From Rothia mucilaginosa (GTDB lineage Bacteria; Actinomycetota; Actinomycetes; Actinomycetales; Micrococcaceae), in NCBI RefSeq assembly GCF_019334805.1, contig NZ_CP079822.1, positions 558,001 through 622,000 of the forward strand: a stretch of 64,000 nt of DNA, given 5' to 3'. Within the stretch, counting starts at the first letter, position 1. Each line of letters starts with the position of its first letter. The notes under the pieces were generated by a model. It did not search any database and was not told the origin of the DNA. It saw nothing but the letters and a program-made list of their open reading frames with translations. Shown here piece after piece: positions 48,144 through 56,582 of the stretch. The position numbers and the translations under genes were made by a program.

Positions 48144-49499
48144 CTAAAACAGGGTGATGGGCTTAACAATATCCGCCACAATCAGAATGACAGACATCAC
48201 AATAAACGCGCCCGCCACCACATACGTCAACGGCAACAACTTCACCGGATCAAACGGTCCCGGATCCTTATGCCCAGTCAGACGCGCAAAGAAGCGACGC
48301 ACACCCTCCCAGAGCGCACCCAACACGTGACCACCATCCAGCGGCAACAGCGGAATCAGGTTGAACGCGAAAAGCATCAGATTCATATTCGCCACCAGCG
48401 AGACCAACATCGCAGCCTTCGCCTTCACATCAATACGGTCAGTAGCCGTCACCTCACCGGCAATACGGCTCACACCCACCACAGACACCGGCGACTCGGC
48501 ACTACGCTCACCACCGGTCACCAGAGTCACCGTCAACTCCCACACACGCTGCGGCAGCGAAAGCATCGACGACCCCACACGAGAGAGCGTATCACCCACC
48601 ATCGCAGGCACTTCAGTAATAGAACCGGGCACCAACTCACTCGACGGGGAAATGCCCACAAAACCGCCGCGAGTCGTCGCAATCGAACCGTCCGCGGCAC
48701 GCGCATACTGGCCCTTACCATCAGAAACCGGGCGGATCATCTCAACCGGAGTCACCGACAAATCCAGACGCTGACCATTACGCTCCACCGTCAAAGTGCT
48801 CGGATGAGAACCCGCCGCACGAATCGCCGAAGACACAGCCTCCCACGAACCAGTCTGGGTACCGTTCACCGCCACCACGCGGTCACCCACCTGCACGCCC
48901 GCTGCCTTCGCTGGCGACGGGGTGGACTTATCCGTACACTCGCCATAGCTAATCGAATCATGGGTCACGCTCACACTTGGCACGCACTCAGACACCGTTG
49001 ACACCTTATTCGTCACCTGCGCCGTACCAAAACCACAAATCAGCACAGCAGTACACACCACACCAATCAGCAGGTTCATGGTTGGGCCGCCCAACATAAT
49101 CACCATGCGCTTGAGCACCGGCAACTTATAGAACAGGCGGTCCTCGTCGCCGGGCTGCAGACGCTCAGCATCCGCTGCGCGCGCCTCCTCAGCCAGGGAC
49201 GCAAACGGGCTGGTACTGCCCGAATGGCCCTCCTCATGGTGCTCCTTTACCTCAGCAGGGCTCGGCGGGTACATGCCAATCATCGAAATGTAGCCGCCCA
49301 ACGGGATCGCCTTGAAACCGTACTCAGTCTCGCCGCGGCGGAAAGAGAACACGGTCTTACCGAAGCCAATCATGTACTGCGGGACGCGCACATTAAATAG
49401 CTTCGCGGGCACCAGATGCCCCACCTCGTGCAGGGCAATCGAGACGGCAATAGCGATTGCCATGAGGATAATGCCCACAGCGTACAGCAGGATTTCCAC
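48144..49499 (-). CDS. rseP: site-2 protease (M50, RseP/Rip type)
   Basis: A membrane zinc metalloprotease that cuts transmembrane segments of regulators. The N-terminal segment carries HEVGH (His24, Glu25, His28), with three more membrane segments after it. One PDZ domain is present (AGVQVGDRVVAVNGTQTGSWEAVSS), and the third zinc ligand is in LLPLDGGHVLGAL near residue 385. The start is GTG at 49499. In related bacteria it lies directly next to dxr; here the repeat-flanked block separates them. Confidence 0.93.
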   Translation of the reverse strand: MEILLYAVGIILMAIAIAVSIALHEVGHLVPAKLFNVRVPQYMIGFGKTVFSFRRGETEYGFKAIPLGGYISMIGMYPPSPAEVKEHHEEGHSGSTSPFASLAEEARAADAERLQPGDEDRLFYKLPVLKRMVIMLGGPTMNLLIGVVCTAVLICGFGTAQVTNKVSTVSECVPSVSVTHDSISYGECTDKSTPSPAKAAGVQVGDRVVAVNGTQTGSWEAVSSAIRAAGSHPSTLTVERNGQRLDLSVTPVEMIRPVSDGKGQYARAADGSIATTRGGFVGISPSSELVPGSITEVPAMVGDTLSRVGSSMLSLPQRVWELTVTLVTGGERSAESPVSVVGVSRIAGEVTATDRIDVKAKAAMLVSLVANMNLMLFAFNLIPLLPLDGGHVLGALWEGVRRFFARLTGHKDPGPFDPVKLLPLTYVVAGAFIVMSVILIVADIVKPITLF

Positions 49500-49603
49500 G
49501 CTTTTTCTCGTTTCGGTTCGGGGATACGAAGCTTCTAGGATACTCGCTTAGCCTGTGAAGGCGCCCTCCCCCGCTTTCTGGAGGGGCTGGATGGGAACGG
49601 TAA

Positions 49604-49890
49604 GAGGGGCGGTGTTCGTCCTCGTTCCTACAGGGGCACCCGCCCTCGCTTCGCTTCGGGCACCCTGATGTCACGTTCGGACGACACCGCCCCTCCACAC
49701 GTACGCTAGGCAACCGGAGGTGGCGCGCCGTGTTTTCCGGATGCGCCCTCAGGGTGTCACACGGACGCTCTCCGATGCGGAGCGAGGAGAGGGCGGAGCG
49801 TCCGGGTGACGGGTGCCCCTGCGTAGGCGCGGAGGAAACATACGGTGCGCCATCCCAACCAGCGAAGCCAGGACGAACACCAGCCCCTTC
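49604..49890. mobile_element. 285-bp structured repeat, copy 1 (rseP side)
   Basis: This 287-bp element is about 85-90% identical to the copy at 54801-55085, in the same orientation. The left end GAGGGGCGGTGTTCGTCC resembles the inverse of the right end GGACGAACACCAGCCCCTTC, so the ends form imperfect terminal inverted repeats. The left end also pairs with 49679-49695, and a second stem-loop lies at 49756-49810. An outer pairing joins CCTACAGGGGCACCCG to CGGGTGCCCCTGCGTAGG. There is no transposase and no clear target duplication. Frames across it are low quality. It resembles a non-autonomous MITE-like element. Confidence 0.75.
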
Positions 49891-49906
49891 ACGCCTTCCT
49901 CAACGA

Positions 49907-51955
49907 CTAGCCTGCCGCCAGGGTCTGTGCCGGATCAATACGCGAAGCCTTCGCCGCCGGGTACAGACCAGCCAACACACCAACCAGCGCACCAGCGCCC
50001 AGACCCAGCAGAATAGTGTCGGCACTAATAATCGGCGTCCAACGGTTCATCAAAGACACAATCGAGATGCCGTTAACCGCCAGCACAATACCAGCCACAG
50101 CGCCCAGGATGCCGGTCAGCAACGCCTCCGCCGAGAACTGCAGCAGAATACCCGAAGGGCGCATACCAATAGCCAGACGCAAACCAACCTCACGGCGACG
50201 CTCCATCACCGCAACCAAGAACGTATTCATAATGCCCATCGCACCAATCACGAGGGTAATAACGCTCATCGCAAGAAGCATGGTGCGTTGCTGCTGGTCG
50301 ACAGCCTCACGAAGGGTCTTCGGCTCCGGCGGCACACTCACGCTATACAGGGCGGGACGTTCCGGCGAGAGCGCGTACGGTGCTTCCTCCGCAATCTGGT
50401 TTGCGGCACCGGCAACAGTACTCACCACAATCTGAGTGGAACGCTTACCGGTCTGCGCCGCAACGGCACCGCCACCGGCAGCGGGCTGTGCTTCTTCAAC
50501 ATCGGCACCAGGCTTCGCGCCCAGAGGCAGGTAGACCGAACCGTACGACAGAGTCAGCGAGGGATTCTCCCGCACCACACCGATAACGGTGTACGGCTCA
50601 TCGCGAATATAGACCGTAACTCCGGGGCTATAGGGCAGCGCGAGCTGGCGCATCACGCTTTCGCTGAGCACCACAACCTTATCGTTCCGCTCCACGTGCC
50701 CCTCATCGAAGGTACGACCCCACACCAGCTCGTGACCCTGCACGCTAAAGATGCTGGGGGTTGCCGCAAGGACGGCAGCCGTCACGTTAGCGCCGCGCTC
50801 GCCAAAATTGTCTGGGCCGCGCTGAACATCGGCGGATTCATACAGCTGATCCACCAGCGCGGTACCGGTCACTCCGTTCAGTTGGCTAACACGCCGGTAG
50901 TTCTCACTTGCCGCCAGGCTCAATAGTTCAGCCCGGCTCATGGGTTCGGTTCGGGTCGAGCTTACCGTCAGGTGCTTAGCCCTAAAAATGTCGAAGCTGT
51001 CAGCCAGCTGCCCAGAAATGGTGGCGGTCAGACCAACGGTCAGCACGAGCGAAGCGATACCCAGCACCACGCCAAGCATGGTGAAGATATTGCGCCTCAC
51101 CCGGTGAACGGTAGCGTCCCAGGCTTCTTTGAGGGAGGCTAGCGCCCAGGGTGCACGACCACTGCCCTGCGGCTTAGATGCTTGTTCCTCAGCAAAGCCA
51201 GGCTGATGCAGAGACGCGCGAACGGTCGTTTCTTCGTGTCGCGGTGTCTTCTGCTCGATGAGCTGCCCCTCGTGCATACGTAGCACCCGGTCGCAGTGCT
51301 CCGCCACGAGCGGGTCGTGGGTAATCACAATCGTGCTTTGCTGCTCCCCTGTACATTCACGGAGCAGGTCAATCACTTCACGGGTGAGTTCTTCATCCAG
51401 CGAGCCGGTCGGCTCGTCACAGAGCAGCAAGGCCGGTTCACCAATGAGCGCACGAGCAATAGCCACACGCTGCTTTTCACCCCCGGAGAGAGTGGTGATG
51501 GGTGCATCCGTGCGGTGGCTCAACCCCAGCAGGGCGAGAGTATCTTCAACACGTTGCGCCCGTTCCGCTTTGGGAACACCACGGTAAATAAGCGGTAGCT
51601 CAACGTTGCGGTACACGTTCTTATGTTCGATGAGGTGGAACGCCTGGAAGACAAAACCGATGCTGTCCAGGCGCGCTTCAGCTCGCTGTGCCGCGTTAAA
51701 GGTTGCGGTGTCTGTACCGTCCAGCAGGTAGCTTCCGGAGGCGGGCGTGCTGAGCAGACCGAGGATGTTCAGCAGGGTTGATTTGCCGCTACCGGACGGC
51801 CCCAGGATGGCGACGACTTCTCCGTAGCGGACTTTCAGGTCAATATTTTTGAGCACGTCAATTCGAGTGTCACCCTGCATAAAGTGCTGGGACACTCCCT
51901 GAATATCGACGCTATAGGCTGGTGGGTGCGCGTGAGCGGCGCGGGAGTCAGTCAT
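49907..51955 (-). CDS. MacB-type ABC transporter, ATPase fused to permease
   Basis: A 682-residue protein with an ABC ATPase (residues about 15-250: Walker A GPSGSGKST, signature LSGGEKQRVAIARAL, Walker B LLLCDEPTGSLD) fused to a MacB-like permease. The permease has one membrane segment (IFTMLGVVLGIASLVLTVGL), a large extracytoplasmic domain (about residues 330-540) and three membrane segments at the end. MacB pumps use an outside adaptor to export peptides or lipoproteins or to transmit mechanical force. The adaptor gene ends 9 bp upstream, so the two are one operon. The substrate is unknown. Confidence 0.9.
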   Translation of the reverse strand: MTDSRAAHAHPPAYSVDIQGVSQHFMQGDTRIDVLKNIDLKVRYGEVVAILGPSGSGKSTLLNILGLLSTPASGSYLLDGTDTATFNAAQRAEARLDSIGFVFQAFHLIEHKNVYRNVELPLIYRGVPKAERAQRVEDTLALLGLSHRTDAPITTLSGGEKQRVAIARALIGEPALLLCDEPTGSLDEELTREVIDLLRECTGEQQSTIVITHDPLVAEHCDRVLRMHEGQLIEQKTPRHEETTVRASLHQPGFAEEQASKPQGSGRAPWALASLKEAWDATVHRVRRNIFTMLGVVLGIASLVLTVGLTATISGQLADSFDIFRAKHLTVSSTRTEPMSRAELLSLAASENYRRVSQLNGVTGTALVDQLYESADVQRGPDNFGERGANVTAAVLAATPSIFSVQGHELVWGRTFDEGHVERNDKVVVLSESVMRQLALPYSPGVTVYIRDEPYTVIGVVRENPSLTLSYGSVYLPLGAKPGADVEEAQPAAGGGAVAAQTGKRSTQIVVSTVAGAANQIAEEAPYALSPERPALYSVSVPPEPKTLREAVDQQQRTMLLAMSVITLVIGAMGIMNTFLVAVMERRREVGLRLAIGMRPSGILLQFSAEALLTGILGAVAGIVLAVNGISIVSLMNRWTPIISADTILLGLGAGALVGVLAGLYPAAKASRIDPAQTLAAG

Positions 51956-51964
51956 GGCTACTCC

Positions 51965-53161
51965 CTACTTTTTCTCGCGCATAATTTTGACGCTGTCGCC
52001 TTCGTGCAGGTCACCGGTGACGGCGTTCTTGCCGTTGGCGTTGCTGATGACGGTAACGGTTACCTCGCGTTCTTCACGTGCCTTCGATCCGTTGGAGCTT
52101 TCGGGGCCGAGTACGATGACTCGGGTCTGTCCGTCACGGGTGTAGAGCGCCGATGAGGGCACGACCAGGTGCGCTTCGGGGGTTTCTTCGAGGGTGAGTT
52201 CCGCGTTGACGGCGCCTCGGAGGCTGTCCGCCTTATCCCCTACGTTGAGGGTGAGGATGCGTTCCCCTTCGGTGCTTCCTGCCGCACCGGCTGCGCCCTT
52301 GAGGTTGGAGCCAGCCGCGCCTTCTGCGCCATTGGGCTGGGTGCTACGGCCAGCCTGGCTGTTGCCTGCGGCACCGGCGGCTTCGGTGGTGTTCCTGTAT
52401 CCGAGGGTTGCTACGTACTCAGTATCACCGAGGGAGGGCACGGTTACCTTCTGACCGCTACGGGCTTCGGGGGTGAGCCTACCGGTGGTTCCGGTGCAGC
52501 TGAGGGTCTTGCTACCTTCTGCGATGGTGGCTACGGGACCGTCTGCGATAGCGCCGGTTGCACGGGGGTTGCCGGTGACAACTCCGGCACGGTTGATGAC
52601 GAGGAAGTAGCGGGCGGGAATGGGCTGGTCAGTCTTGACGTGCGCGTAGCCGAGGCTGTCGAGGAGGTTGTTGAGAGCCTCGTAGGTGTCTTCGGTGATG
52701 CGCGCGGGCTGCGGGCCCTGACGTCCCATGGCGGTCAGTGCCTCGTTGAGGAGTGCGGCGTCGGGGCCGCTGTCGTCGAGTTTGAGGTCGCGGTAGAGCG
52801 CGAAGCCGCCGGTGAGGGTGATGAGAGGTTCACCGTTGACTTCTGCGATGAGGGTGCCGTTGCCGACGGTGTCACCGTGTTTGATGGTGATTGCGGTGTA
52901 CTGTCCTTCGCCGCTGTAGCGTAGCGGGGTTGAGGTGGCGTAGTTCGCGGTGCAGGTCAGGGGCACGGTGGTGCGCAGTTTCTCGCGGGTGACCGTGGCG
53001 GTGATGGTGGAGGGGTCCGGGGGTGCCGCTTCCGCGTCTTTTTGGGCGGTGGTTTTGATGTTTTGGGCGCTGATGAGCGTGCCGACGGTGATGATGAGGA
53101 GCAGGGCGATAATGCCGTAGAGCCAGAGGGTTTTCTTCTGGCGGGTGGGGGTGGCGCTCAT
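51965..53161 (-). CDS. HlyD/MacA-like membrane adaptor
   Basis: A 398-residue protein with an N-terminal membrane anchor (LWLYGIIALLLIITVGTLI), then a barrel-sandwich half (YTAITIKHGDTVGNGTLIAEVNGEPL). A central domain (residues about 125-180) resembles a peptidoglycan-binding-like helical domain, followed by barrel strands (HLVVPSSALYTRDGQTRVIVLG) near the end. A Gly/Ala/Ser-rich insertion (about residues 265-305) is low complexity. This fits the periplasmic-adaptor role for the MacB-type pump in a Gram-positive cell wall. AAGGGACACC precedes the ATG. Confidence 0.85.
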   Translation of the reverse strand: MSATPTRQKKTLWLYGIIALLLIITVGTLISAQNIKTTAQKDAEAAPPDPSTITATVTREKLRTTVPLTCTANYATSTPLRYSGEGQYTAITIKHGDTVGNGTLIAEVNGEPLITLTGGFALYRDLKLDDSGPDAALLNEALTAMGRQGPQPARITEDTYEALNNLLDSLGYAHVKTDQPIPARYFLVINRAGVVTGNPRATGAIADGPVATIAEGSKTLSCTGTTGRLTPEARSGQKVTVPSLGDTEYVATLGYRNTTEAAGAAGNSQAGRSTQPNGAEGAAGSNLKGAAGAAGSTEGERILTLNVGDKADSLRGAVNAELTLEETPEAHLVVPSSALYTRDGQTRVIVLGPESSNGSKAREEREVTVTVISNANGKNAVTGDLHEGDSVKIMREKK

Positions 53162-53246
53162 GGTGTCCCTTCTTTGGGTGCGCGTACGGGAACGCTATTG
53201 TCTGTGCCGTTTGGGCTTAGGCGGCAATGCCGTGTGGGGTTAGTTT

Positions 53247-53276
53247 GTGCCCGGCACGGGGATACGTGCCGGGCAC
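53247..53276 (-). terminator. terminator of the I36-lipoprotein pair
   Basis: GTGCCCGGCACG pairs perfectly with CGTGCCGGGCAC around a 6-nt loop. It lies 80 bp after the lipoprotein stop and 85 bp before the adaptor gene start. It separates two transcription units, though readthrough is possible. Confidence 0.8.
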
Positions 53277-53356
53277 AATACGCTGTGACGAGGTGCAGCC
53301 TCCGTGGCTACTCTGTACGCCTGTTCTGGTTAGTCCGGTCTGATTAGTCCGGAGGG

Positions 53357-54193
53357 TTAGCTCAGAATCTTTCGGGCGTTCTCTTCAGCAGTTTTCTTGG
53401 CGGTGGTCACCTGTTCGATGAGACCCTGCTCCTTTTCGAGGAACGTGGTCATATAGGCGTCTAGTACCTGCCCAGTTTTTTCCTCGAAGTTAATCTTTTC
53501 GCGACACGTTGCATCATCAATCGCAGTTTGCTGTGCAGCGGGTGTTCCCCGAACAGCGTCATATGCAATATCTGAACTTGAATAGGTGTACCCACGCTCA
53601 GCCATACAACGTGCCCATTCATCGTCCAGCGACGAGTATGCTCCGTCAGATACAGAAGCACGAATGTAGGGCAGCAGTTTTTTGGTAACTTCTCCCTGCG
53701 TCCCTGCTAAAGTTTCAGAGCCATATAGTTTCAGCTCAGCTTCTTCTAGACAGCCGCCCTTTCCGTTATCTCCGTAATATGCTTTTTCTTCTTGCTCTGT
53801 CATGTTTATCGAGCCTTCCAAAGAAGCATAACGAGACGGAGGGGTAGGGCTGGGATAGCCAGAATTTCTAGCATATTCCACACTTAGAGGCTGCGGAGAA
53901 AGCAAGCTCCTCACAGGAAACGTTTCAACCATGTAATAGGTCTTCCTGTCAGGGTAACCCTTGGATACCATACATTCTGATGCAAGACGCTGATAAGCGC
54001 GCTCAACATTATCAGAAGTGGAAATCATGGAATCCACTTTTTCAGTAGCCTGTGTGTCAACACTGGCAGCAGCAGAAATATTTTGTTGAGCATCTGAAGA
54101 CGGAGTTGCTTGCGTTGAGCTAGTGCCCCCAGTGCAACCCGCAAGAAGAAATCCGACAGAGAGGATAACGCCGGGGGCCCATAGCTTTTTCAT
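53357..54193 (-). CDS. lipoprotein with paired Cys-Met-Gly motifs
   Basis: With the ATG at 54193 the 278-residue protein has a signal peptide ending in a lipobox (GFLLAGC), so it is anchored on the outside of the membrane. The mature part has SECMVSKGYPDRK, WARCMAERGYTYSS and DDATCREKINFEEKTGQ, a repeating CM-xxx-GY pattern, and a helical C-terminus. I recall similar actinobacterial lipoproteins near MacB/adaptor genes, but I could not check. It starts 1 nt after the I36 stop (TAGAATG), indicating coupled translation. The gene is noticeably less GC-rich than its neighbours (about 47% in one line). Confidence 0.7.
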   Translation of the reverse strand: MKKLWAPGVILSVGFLLAGCTGGTSSTQATPSSDAQQNISAAASVDTQATEKVDSMISTSDNVERAYQRLASECMVSKGYPDRKTYYMVETFPVRSLLSPQPLSVEYARNSGYPSPTPPSRYASLEGSINMTEQEEKAYYGDNGKGGCLEEAELKLYGSETLAGTQGEVTKKLLPYIRASVSDGAYSSLDDEWARCMAERGYTYSSSDIAYDAVRGTPAAQQTAIDDATCREKINFEEKTGQVLDAYMTTFLEKEQGLIEQVTTAKKTAEENARKILS

Positions 54194-54194
54194 T

Positions 54195-54578
54195 CTATCC
54201 CCACATAACGAAGTCAACACGATCGTTGAAGTTGTCGTGGGTCAAGTCGGTACCGCGATGCTTAGGAGGAAGGTAAGAACCACGTACCAGACGCCTGCCA
54301 GACCATTCACCGAGCCATTCACCACGGTATTTATTTGCGTTCATCCATGAGGAACCGCGGTCATGCATATACGCAGAAACATTGGCGTACGAGTAGTAAC
54401 CGCTAATAGTGTCCTTGACACCACGGAAATCGGAATGCTCCCAGATGCAGACATGGCTTTCAGGGCAATTCCAAACCCCCGGATAGTCAGTAGCCTGAGC
54501 TGCCGGGGCAACAGTAACGATGCTACCAGCACTCGCGGCAAGCACAGCAGCACTTGCCAAAACCTTCTTCAGAGACAT
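54195..54578 (-). CDS. secreted peptidase-inhibitor family I36 / crystallin-like protein
   Basis: A 127-residue protein with a clear signal peptide (SLKKVLASAAVLAASAGSIV, cleavage after AQA) and a small domain starting with WNCPESHVCIWEHSDFRG, the paired-cysteine opening of the I36 (beta/gamma-crystallin-like) family, and ending NFNDRVDFVMWG. Members include the Streptomyces metalloprotease inhibitor SMPI. The second ATG (54578) is better spaced from AAGGAGG than the first at 54581. It is the first gene of the pair with the lipoprotein and has its own promoter. Confidence 0.8.
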   Translation of the reverse strand: MSLKKVLASAAVLAASAGSIVTVAPAAQATDYPGVWNCPESHVCIWEHSDFRGVKDTISGYYSYANVSAYMHDRGSSWMNANKYRGEWLGEWSGRRLVRGSYLPPKHRGTDLTHDNFNDRVDFVMWG

Positions 54579-54653
54579 CATAGTCCTCCTTGTTAGATAA
54601 TCCATTTAGTATGGAAATTCGAAAATACAGAACTTCAGCAATAACAACTTACT

Positions 54654-54664
54654 GAACACTGTTC
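54654..54664. promoter_or_regulatory. palindrome overlapping the predicted I36 transcript start
   Basis: GAACACTGTTC (4-bp arms, 3-bp centre) lies just downstream of the -10 box, at the expected start of transcription. It is a good operator candidate. It is not a standard LexA box, since the spacer is 3 rather than 4. Confidence 0.45.
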
Positions 54665-54668
54665 TTGG

Positions 54669-54698
54669 ATTATAGATAGTTTTAAGCACCCAAGTCAA
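54669..54698 (-). promoter_or_regulatory. sigma-70-type promoter of the I36-lipoprotein pair
   Basis: TTGACT (54693-54698) and a perfect TATAAT (54669-54674) are separated by 18 bp on the minus strand. The leader to the ATG at 54578 would be about 80 nt. This is the best -35/-10 pair in the window. Confidence 0.75.
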
Positions 54699-54800
54699 TA
54701 GCTTTTTTCTCATAAGGGTAATTTTATTCGGAACTAAAGGCGACGTCTTATCAGTTATGGAAAGGCACACCGGTATGTTTTTCTATCGGGATACGGGGTG

Positions 54801-55085
54801 GAGGGGCGGTGTCCGTCCTCGTTCCTACAGGGGCACCCGCCCTCGCTTCGCTTCGGGCACCCCGATGTCACTTTCGGACGACACCGCCCCTCCACGCACG
54901 CTAGGCTACCCGAGGTGGCGCGCCGTGTTTTCCGGAAGCGCCCTCAGGGTGTCACACGGACGCTCTCCGCCGCGAAGCAAGGAGAAAGCGGAGCGTCCGG
55001 GTGACGGGTGCCCCTGCGTAGGCGCGGAGGAAACATGCGGCGTGCCATCCCCACCAGCGAGGCGAAGACGAACACCGCCCCTTCT
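54801..55085. mobile_element. 285-bp structured repeat, copy 2 (dxr side)
   Basis: This is the second copy, in direct orientation to the one at 49604-49890. Its ends, GAGGGGCGGTGTCCGTCC and AGACGAACACCGCCCCTTCT, form terminal inverted repeats. The internal stem from 54951 to 55005 keeps the same paired arms (GTCAC, GGACGC, CGGA) while the loop differs from copy 1, which suggests the fold matters. It lies within 50 bp of the dxr stop. Confidence 0.75.
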
Positions 55086-55132
55086 GCACCGGCCGCATCC
55101 CCTAGAAATGCGGGTGCCTCCCCCAGAACCGG

Positions 55133-56458
55133 TTAGTTGCCGGTCATACCCAGCAGCTCATTCGCGCGAACGCGAGCCCAACGCTCCGCGTTCAGCACAG
55201 CCTCCAGCGTCAAATCAGCGTCAGAGACAGCCTCAGCGCTGCCGGTGTGCTCCTCCAGCACGCGTGCGACCGAATCGACAATGTCGGTAAAGCGAATCGC
55301 GCCCGCATGGAATGCGGCCACGGCTTCCTCGTTGGCGGCGTTGAACACTGCCGGGTGCGTGCCGCCGACCTTACCGGCGGCCTTGATCATGCGCACTGCG
55401 GGGAATGCTTCCTCGTCCAGCGGCTCAAAAGTCCAGGATGCCGCCTTCGACCAGTCACAAGCAGGCACAGCACCGGGGATGCGGTGCGGCCAGGTCAGAC
55501 CCAGCGCGATGGGCAGAACCATGCTCGGCGGGGACGCCTGCGCAATGGTCGAGCCGTCCACGAACTGCACCATGGAATGCACGATCGACTGCGGGTGAAC
55601 TGCCACGTCAATACGGTCCAGGTCCACGCCGAACAGGTGGTGTGCTTCAAGCACTTCGAGTGCCTTGTTGACCATGGTTGCCGAGTTGGTGGTGACGACC
55701 AGGCCCATGTCCCAGGTGGGGTGTGCGAGCGCCTGCGCGGGGGTCACGTCGTGCAGCTGTTCGCGCTTGTAGCCGCGGAACGGGCCGCCCGATGCGGTGA
55801 GGATGAGTCGGTCGATTTCTGCGTCGGTTCCGGAGGCGAGCGCCTGCGCGAGGGCGGAGTGTTCGGAGTCGACGGGCACCATGGGGGTGTTCAGGGGGGA
55901 TGCGTCGACGGCGGCGCGTACGAGCGGGCCGCCTGCGATGAGGGATTCCTTGTTGGCCAGTGCCACGCGGTAGCCGCTGTTGAGGGCGGTGAGGGTCGGT
56001 TCCAGGCCGATGGAGCCGGTGATGCCGTTCAGGACGGTGTCTGCCGGGTGTGCTGCCGCCTGCACGGATGCTTCGGCGCCGTGGGCGATCTGCGGGGTGT
56101 AGCCGGTGGCGCCTGCTTCGGAGGCTGCCGCTTCGATGAGTTCGCGGAGGCGCTGCGCGTCGTCTGCGGTGCCGCTGGTGGCGACCAGTTCGGCGCGCAC
56201 GTGTACGGCCTGGCGTGCGAGTAGTTCGAGGGATCGGGAGCCTGCGGAGAGGGCGACGACCTTCAGCGGTGCGTCGTCGGCGGAGGCGCTGGTGCCTTTG
56301 AGCGCGGCGAGGTGGTCGATGACTTCCATGGCTTGGGTGCCGATGGAGCCGGTTGAGCCGAGGAGGGTGATGCGCTGCGGTGCGCGGGTGAGTTCTGTGA
56401 GGGCGTCGGTGAGGCGGTCGCGGCTGCCGCCGACACGTGCTGAGGATCCAAACTTCAT
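55133..56458 (-). CDS. dxr: 1-deoxy-D-xylulose 5-phosphate reductoisomerase
   Basis: Dxr makes MEP, the first committed step of the isoprenoid pathway. The NADPH loop is ITLLGSTGSIGTQAMEVI, and the catalytic metal site is in VPVDSEHSALAQAL with LTASGGPFRG. The substrate loop region is HPTWDMGLVVTTNSATMVNKALEVLEAHHLFGV. The 441 residues are slightly above the family norm because of an N-terminal tail and an insertion near residues 50-110. The stop is followed by copy 2 of the repeat. Confidence 0.96.
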   Translation of the reverse strand: MKFGSSARVGGSRDRLTDALTELTRAPQRITLLGSTGSIGTQAMEVIDHLAALKGTSASADDAPLKVVALSAGSRSLELLARQAVHVRAELVATSGTADDAQRLRELIEAAASEAGATGYTPQIAHGAEASVQAAAHPADTVLNGITGSIGLEPTLTALNSGYRVALANKESLIAGGPLVRAAVDASPLNTPMVPVDSEHSALAQALASGTDAEIDRLILTASGGPFRGYKREQLHDVTPAQALAHPTWDMGLVVTTNSATMVNKALEVLEAHHLFGVDLDRIDVAVHPQSIVHSMVQFVDGSTIAQASPPSMVLPIALGLTWPHRIPGAVPACDWSKAASWTFEPLDEEAFPAVRMIKAAGKVGGTHPAVFNAANEEAVAAFHAGAIRFTDIVDSVARVLEEHTGSAEAVSDADLTLEAVLNAERWARVRANELLGMTGN

Positions 56459-56536
56459 GGTTCTAGTGTCTCATGAGCTCGCGCGTGTATCCGGACGTGT
56501 AGCCTCGCCCCAGCTTAGAAGGCCCCAGCGCAGAAG

Positions 56537-56569
56537 AATCCCCCACCCTGTCATACGGGGCGGGGGATT
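56537..56569. terminator. terminator after the DivIVA-like gene
   Basis: AATCCCCC pairs with GGGGGATT and CCC with GGG inside, 14 bp after the stop at 56583 and before dxr. Confidence 0.8.
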
Positions 56570-56582
56570 CAACGCATACGTT

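Noticed and set aside
49730..50926. Plus-strand frame beginning in repeat copy 1
   Set aside because: It runs antisense to macB and has no domain. A similar product begins at 54757 in copy 2 only because the repeats are alike.
54654..54664. Palindrome GAACACTGTTC as a LexA box
   Set aside because: The half-site spacing is 3 rather than 4 bases and the flanking T/C and G/A bases do not match, so it is called only as an unnamed operator candidate.
49604..55085. The repeat-bracketed block as a transposon or prophage
   Set aside because: There is no transposase, integrase, recombinase or phage gene and no clear target duplication, so only a repeat-flanked cassette is claimed.
54757..55290. Plus-strand 177-codon frame across repeat copy 2
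   Set aside because: Composition is Arg/Pro-rich, it overlaps the end of dxr antisense, and it lacks a ribosome site.
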